Shown piece after piece: positions 43,501-46,501 of a stretch of 46,501 bases of DNA. Within the stretch, counting starts at the first letter, position 1. Every line of letters starts with the position of its first letter. A program made the position numbers and the translations under genes. This DNA is from Kineococcus sp. TRM81007. GTDB taxonomy: Bacteria; Actinomycetota; Actinomycetes; Actinomycetales; Kineococcaceae. Below the pieces are notes generated by a model that did no database searches, had not been told where the DNA came from, and worked only from the letters and a program-made list of their open reading frames with translations. The stretch lies in contig NZ_JALBVB010000024.1 of NCBI RefSeq assembly GCF_022669155.1, positions 1 through 46,501 of the forward strand, written 5' to 3'.

Positions 43501-43621
43501 GACGGACCTGCTGGAGCGGGACGCCGAGCAGCCGCGCGCCCTGCGCGAGGCCCGCCCGGACGCCGCCGTCCTGGAGCTGCGCCCGTTCCAGATCGCCACC
43601 CTGCGCTGGCGCCGCGCCTGA
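40589..43621 (+). CDS. Alpha-mannosidase, glycoside hydrolase family 38
   Basis: The 1010-residue enzyme has the GH38 architecture: zinc motif GHAHIDSAWLWP, nucleophile Asp377 in WLPDSFGYTAALPQI, LLQQFHDILPGSSIAWVH with further metal/substrate residues, and large C-terminal beta domains (VDWHERQKLLKLAFPLDV, RDSxYGHD-like motif NDSTYGHD). It hydrolyses terminal alpha-mannosyl residues. Absence of a signal peptide means it acts in the cytoplasm on imported sugars. AGGAG precedes GTG 40589. The open frame to the left enters the permease gene and is spurious. A palindromic repeat begins eight bases after its stop. Confidence 0.9.
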   Translation: MHVNPALVEMRVERFVRERLEPATYRSRVPLEVTAWVAPGEPVPFAEAAAARYETFAPGTAWGRPWGTTWFRLTGRPPEGFGGDGTRAEVVVDLGYSDVQPGFQAEATAYRPDGTVVKGLHPRNRYLPLAAVTGADGAVDVLLEASSNPDVSGDGVFATPTRLGDPATAGTEPLYRFAGAHLAELDVEVWELQQDVWTLRGLLAQLPESSTRRAEVLRALDDAVDAVDPWDVAGTAHAGRAALAGVLAQPASASAHRVTAVGHAHIDSAWLWPTRETARKCARTFSNVLALMDEDPDLVFACSSAQQYAWVRDAQPELFERIKKRVAEGRFVPVGGMWVESDTNMPGGEALARQFVAGKRFFAEEFGVEPLDVWLPDSFGYTAALPQIAVAAGARWFLTQKPSWNEVNRMPHHTFAWEGVDGTRIFTHFPPADTYNSDLGGEDLARAERQFAEKGRARSSLLPFGYGDGGGGPTREMLAAAARTRSLEGSPVVEVAGPHDFFRRAEAEYPDPPVWSGEVYLEFHRGTYTSQARTKRGNRRSEHLLREAELWATAAHVQRGADYPYEALERLWRVVLLQQFHDILPGSSIAWVHREAEARYAEVAAELEELIGTSLGELAGAGDDAVAFNASPFPRHGVAALGAAAPQRGGAARASSADGGFVLENDRVRVAVDRDGLLSSVLDLAADREVLAPGAHGGLLQLHRDTPTQWDAWDVDEHYRRHTTDLVAAESVELVEESGERVAVRVVRRFGDSRVEQVVSLAAGAAAVELSFDVDWHERQKLLKLAFPLDVHADRAASEIQFGHVLRPTHANTSWDAARFETCAHRWVHVGESGYGVAVANDSTYGHDTGRTTRPDGGTTTTVRLSLLRAPLFPDPDADQGRHVLRTSLLVGAGIPDAVREGYRLNLPLREVRGEGPVDPLFAVEGAGVVVEAVKLAEDRSGDVVVRLYEAHGGRARATVRPSFAAAAVTETDLLERDAEQPRALREARPDAAVLELRPFQIATLRWRRA

Positions 43622-43629
43622 CCTCCCCA

Positions 43630-43683
43630 CCCCTCCGTGATCTCGCCCGGTCGAGCGTTCACGCGTGCAGGATCACGGAGGGG
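43630..43683. repeat. Palindromic repeat element, copy 2 (also likely terminator)
   Basis: Outer stem of 13 base pairs (43630-43642 with 43671-43683). Its core GTGATC...GATCAC is shared with copy 1 at 12901-12954; the inner stem here has mismatches. Three outer pairs differ from copy 1 but remain complementary. It lies between the alpha-mannosidase and the convergent LLM oxidoreductase gene. Confidence 0.72.
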
Positions 43684-43706
43684 GAGGGGTCGGGGGCCGG
43701 GAGGGG

Positions 43707-44717
43707 TCAGCTGGGGGAGGGGTCCTGGGACGCCGCGGCCTCGCGCAGGGCCGGGACGATCTCCGACTGCGCCGCGCGCAGGAAGTCCTCCTGGTGCTCA
43801 CCGCCCACCTGCACCAGCGCCAGGTCCGTGAACCCCGCCTCGAAGTAGGCGCTCGCCGCCTCCACGATCGCGTCCACGTCGTTCCCGCACGGGATCTGCT
43901 GCGCCACGTCCTCCGGCCGGACGAACTGGGTGGCACCCGAGAAACCCGCCGTGGTCGGCAGGTCCGCGTTCACCTTCCAGCCGCCCGCGAACCAGCGGAA
44001 CTGCTCGTGCGCCCGCTCCACCGCCGCGTCCCGGTCCGCGTCCCACGACACCGGCATCTGCCCGATCCGGCGGCTCGTCGCGGCCTGCGCCGGGTCGCGA
44101 GCCTCGTCCCACATCGGCCCCAGCGAGGGGTCCGGTTCCACGGCGATCAGGTGGTCGGCCAGCGGCGCGAACCGCGAGCACGACTTCTCGCCCGAGACCC
44201 CCACCGCGATCGGCACCCGCTGCGGCGGGCGGTCCCACAGGCGCGCCGAGTCCACCCGGAAGTGCTCGCCGGCGTAGCTGAGCAGGTCCCCGTCGAACAG
44301 CGTGGAGATGATCTCCAGCGCCTCCACGAGCATGTCGTGGCGCTCCTCCACGGCCGGCCAGCCGTGCCCCACGACGTGCTCGTTGAGGTTCTCGCCCGAA
44401 CCCAGCCCGAGGGTGAAGCGGCCCTCCGACAGCAGGCCCACGGTCGCCGCCTTCTGCGCCACCACCGCCGGGTGGTACCGCATCGTCGGGCACGTCACGT
44501 AGCTCATCAGCTCCACGCGGGAGGTGACCTGGGTGACGGCGCCCAGCACGCTCCACGCGTACGGGGCGTGCCCCTGCGACGTCAGCCACGGCGAGTAGTG
44601 GTCGGAGAAGACGACCAGGTCGAAACCGGCCTCCTCCGCCGCCGCGGCGTCGCGCACCAGCCAGCGCGGGTCGGACTGCTCCGACATGCACGTGTAGCCG
44701 ATGCGGACCTCGCTCAC
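43707..44717 (-). CDS. LLM-class F420-dependent oxidoreductase (G6PDH-like subfamily)
   Basis: A 336-residue luciferase-like TIM barrel. VSEVRIGYTCMSEQSDPRWLVRDAAAAEEAGFDLVVFSDHYSPW is the opening of the F420-dependent glucose-6-phosphate dehydrogenase-like group; GRFTLGLGSGENLNEHVVGHGWPAVEERHDMLVEALEII contains the F420-binding GSGEN motif. It would transfer hydride to or from F420 on an unknown substrate. GTG 44717 overlaps the stop of the DJ-1/PfpI gene by four bases. A sugar phosphate dehydrogenase role is possible but not proven. Confidence 0.85.
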   Translation of the reverse strand: MSEVRIGYTCMSEQSDPRWLVRDAAAAEEAGFDLVVFSDHYSPWLTSQGHAPYAWSVLGAVTQVTSRVELMSYVTCPTMRYHPAVVAQKAATVGLLSEGRFTLGLGSGENLNEHVVGHGWPAVEERHDMLVEALEIISTLFDGDLLSYAGEHFRVDSARLWDRPPQRVPIAVGVSGEKSCSRFAPLADHLIAVEPDPSLGPMWDEARDPAQAATSRRIGQMPVSWDADRDAAVERAHEQFRWFAGGWKVNADLPTTAGFSGATQFVRPEDVAQQIPCGNDVDAIVEAASAYFEAGFTDLALVQVGGEHQEDFLRAAQSEIVPALREAAASQDPSPS

Positions 44718-45280
44718 GCGCCCGCTCCCGCCAGGTGCTCCAGCAGCGTCTTCGAGAACGCCTCCAGGTCGTCCGGCTTGCGGCTGGTGATCAGGGGACC
44801 GGGGCCGGAGGTGTCCACGACGACCTGCTCGTCCACCCACTCCGCGCCCGCGTTGCGCAGGTCCGTGGCCAGGCTCGGCCACGACGTCATCCGCCGCCCG
44901 CGCACCACGTCGGCCTCCACCAGCGTCCACGGGGCGTGGCAGATCGCCGCGATCGGCTTGCTCGACGCCGCGAACTGCCCCACGAACGCCACCGCCTCCC
45001 CGCTCGTGCGCAGCGCGTCCGGGTTCGCGACCCCGCCGGGCAGCACCAGCGCGTCGTAGTCGCCCACGGTGGCGTCGAAGACGACGACGTCCACGTCGAA
45101 GGTGTCCGCCGCGGTCAGGTGCTCGAACGCCTGCACCTGCCCCGGCTTCGTGGAGATCAGCACCGGCTGTCCACCGGCCTCCTGCACGGCCTTCCACGGC
45201 TCCGTCAGCTCGGCCTGCTCGATGCCCTCCGTGGCCACCAGGAAGGCGACCTTCTTCCCCTGCAGCTGCGTCTCGCTCAT
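44714..45280 (-). CDS. DJ-1/PfpI family protein
   Basis: The 188-residue protein has the PfpI-type class I glutamine amidotransferase fold: KVAFLVATEGIEQAELTEP, YDALVLPGGVANPDAL and the nucleophile elbow AICHAPW with Cys114-His115. Relatives act as general stress proteins, glyoxalase/deglycase-like enzymes or proteases; which applies here cannot be told. It is translationally coupled to the F420 oxidoreductase gene. ATG 45280 has only a G-rich stretch as ribosome site. Confidence 0.88.
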   Translation of the reverse strand: MSETQLQGKKVAFLVATEGIEQAELTEPWKAVQEAGGQPVLISTKPGQVQAFEHLTAADTFDVDVVVFDATVGDYDALVLPGGVANPDALRTSGEAVAFVGQFAASSKPIAAICHAPWTLVEADVVRGRRMTSWPSLATDLRNAGAEWVDEQVVVDTSGPGPLITSRKPDDLEAFSKTLLEHLAGAGA

Positions 45281-45304
45281 GCCCCCACGCTGGCACCGCC
45301 GCGC

Positions 45305-45357
45305 GCGCCCGGCACCTCGGGACGGTCCGCGCGGGAGCGCCCGGCACCTCGGGACGG
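45305..45357. repeat. Direct repeat, 21 bases twice with a 32-base period
   Basis: The same 21 bases (beginning GCGCCCGGCA) occur at 45305-45325 and 45337-45357, separated by 11 unrelated bases. The pair lies in the divergent gap between the DJ-1/PfpI and aldolase genes and could be a tandem regulator site or a small duplication. Confidence 0.7.
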
Positions 45358-45447
45358 GGTGATGCACACCTCCGCGACACACCTGCCCCGCCCCGGCCCC
45401 CTCGTGGAAGGATCGGGGCGCCAGAGCCGCAACGACGAGGAGTCGCC

Positions 45448-46470
45448 ATGCCCATCGCCACCCCGGACGTCTACGCCGAGATGCTCGACCGCGCGAAGGC
45501 AGGGTCCTTCGCCTACCCGGCCATCAACGTCTCCTCCTCGCTGACGCTGAACGCCGCCATCCGCGGCTTCGCCGAGGCCGAGAGCGACGGCATCGTCCAG
45601 GTCTCCACCGGTGGCGCCGAGTTCCTCTCCGGCACCACCGTCAAGGACATGGTCCTGGGCGCGCAGGCGCTGGCCGAGTACGCCCACCACGTCGCCAAGG
45701 CGTACGACGTCAACATCGCCCTGCACACCGACCACTGCCCGAAGGACAGGCTCGACGGGTTCGTGCGCCCGTTGCTGGCGATCTCCCAGGAGCGCGTCGA
45801 CGGCGGCCGTGAGCCGCTGTTCCAGTCCCACATGTGGGACGGCTCGGCCGTTCCCCTCGACGAGAACCTGCAGATCGCCGAGGAGCTGCTCGCCCAGGCC
45901 GCCGCCGCCAGGATCGTCCTCGAGGTGGAGATCGGCGTCGTCGGCGGCGAGGAGGACGGCGTCGCCAACGAGATCAACGACAAGCTCTACACCACCGTCG
46001 AGGACGCGATGGCCACCGTGCGCGCCCTCGGCAGCGGCGAGAAGGGCCGCTACCTGACGGCGCTGACCTTCGGCAACGTCCACGGCGTCTACAAGCCCGG
46101 CGGCGTCAAGCTGCGCCCGGAGATCCTCAAGGAGATCCAGGAGCAGGTCGGTGCCGAGGTCGGCAAGGACAAGCCGTTCGACCTCGTCTTCCACGGCGGC
46201 TCCGGTTCCCTGCCCGAGGAGATCGCCGCCGCCGTCGACTACGGCGTCGTGAAGATGAACGTCGACACCGACACCCAGTACGCCTTCACGCGCCCGGTCG
46301 TCGACCACTTCTTCCGCAACTACGACGGCGTCCTCAAGGTGGACGGCGAGGTCGGCAACAAGAAGACGTACGACCCCCGCACCTGGGGCAAGGTCGCCGA
46401 GACGGGCATGGCCGCCCGGGTCGTCGAGGCCGCACAGTCCCTCCGCAGCGCCGGCCGCCGCCTGAAGTGA
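45448..46470 (+). CDS. fbaA: Class II fructose-bisphosphate aldolase
   Basis: The 340-residue enzyme splits fructose 1,6-bisphosphate in glycolysis and forms it in gluconeogenesis. Zinc and substrate motifs are present: ALHTDHCPKD, LEVEIGVVGGEEDGV, FGNVHGVYKPGGVKL, FHGGSGSLPEEI and MNVDTDTQYAFTRPV. Length and sequence fit the long (FbaA-like) class II type of actinobacteria. GAGGAG precedes ATG 45448. The gene is complete and followed by a GC hairpin at the window edge. Confidence 0.95.
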   Translation: MPIATPDVYAEMLDRAKAGSFAYPAINVSSSLTLNAAIRGFAEAESDGIVQVSTGGAEFLSGTTVKDMVLGAQALAEYAHHVAKAYDVNIALHTDHCPKDRLDGFVRPLLAISQERVDGGREPLFQSHMWDGSAVPLDENLQIAEELLAQAAAARIVLEVEIGVVGGEEDGVANEINDKLYTTVEDAMATVRALGSGEKGRYLTALTFGNVHGVYKPGGVKLRPEILKEIQEQVGAEVGKDKPFDLVFHGGSGSLPEEIAAAVDYGVVKMNVDTDTQYAFTRPVVDHFFRNYDGVLKVDGEVGNKKTYDPRTWGKVAETGMAARVVEAAQSLRSAGRRLK

Positions 46471-46485
46471 CACCCCGGACGGCCC

Positions 46486-46501
46486 GGGCCCCGCGGGGCC
46501 C
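46486..46501. terminator. GC hairpin after fbaA, cut by the window edge
   Basis: GGGCCCCGCGGGGCCC forms a self-complementary block 15 bases after the fbaA stop; the sequence ends here, so its full extent is not visible. Confidence 0.5.

Overview
The window is very GC-rich, uses GTG starts heavily and packs genes in 1- to 4-base stop/start overlaps. It carries DprE1 (decaprenyl-phosphoryl-ribose oxidase), two probable F420-dependent enzymes and a SigE-type sigma factor. This points to an actinobacterium; a Kineococcus-like member of the Kineosporiales is my guess from overall style, not something the sequence proves. No rRNA, tRNA, CRISPR array, insertion sequence or phage gene was seen, so this looks like ordinary chromosome rich in carbohydrate-use and regulatory loci.

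Layout. 1-5.3 kb: truncated membrane signalling protein (-), dprE1 and a DUF1802 gene (+), a CmtR-like metal sensor with a CDF exporter (-), a Ddn-family oxidoreductase (+) and folA (-). 5.4-12.9 kb: divergent sugar locus, with an oxidoreductase and LacI regulator (-) facing a GH127 beta-L-arabinofuranosidase, a solute-binding lipoprotein and two ABC permeases (+). 13.0-15.7 kb: SigE-family sigma factor, a membrane protein with a triplicated module, an Amidoligase_2-type ligase and a YciI-like protein. 15.8-18.3 kb: three-gene ABC-2 exporter (-). 18.5-21.0 kb: DUF4383 protein, ion channel, nucleoside hydrolase. 21.1-26.5 kb: divergent cluster that reads as D-apionate catabolism (apnO, oiaC on -; SDR, apnL, FadR-type regulator on +) around a striking twin operator. 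26.5-35.8 kb: M23 peptidase, a large FAD/Fe-S dehydrogenase, DUF421 protein, Tat-lipoprotein carbonic anhydrase, PadR regulator facing a small membrane protein, a NarL-type response regulator convergent with a histidine kinase, and an alpha/beta hydrolase. 36.0-43.6 kb: ROK regulator, second sugar ABC importer and GH38 alpha-mannosidase. 43.7-46.5 kb: F420 LLM oxidoreductase, DJ-1/PfpI protein and class II fructose-bisphosphate aldolase.

How the parts fit. Three sugar loci (beta-L-arabinofuranosides, apionate/apiose, alpha-mannosides), each with its own regulator, suggest use of plant cell-wall glycans. Both sugar importers lack an ATPase and would need a shared one encoded elsewhere. 

The most unusual items are the apionate cluster with its paired AACCGGTT operators, the sigma factor/triple-repeat/amidoligase operon, a pair of palindromic elements whose outer stems differ by compensatory changes, and a recurrent promoter layout in which a TANNNT box lies 6-8 bases before the start codon, implying leaderless mRNAs.
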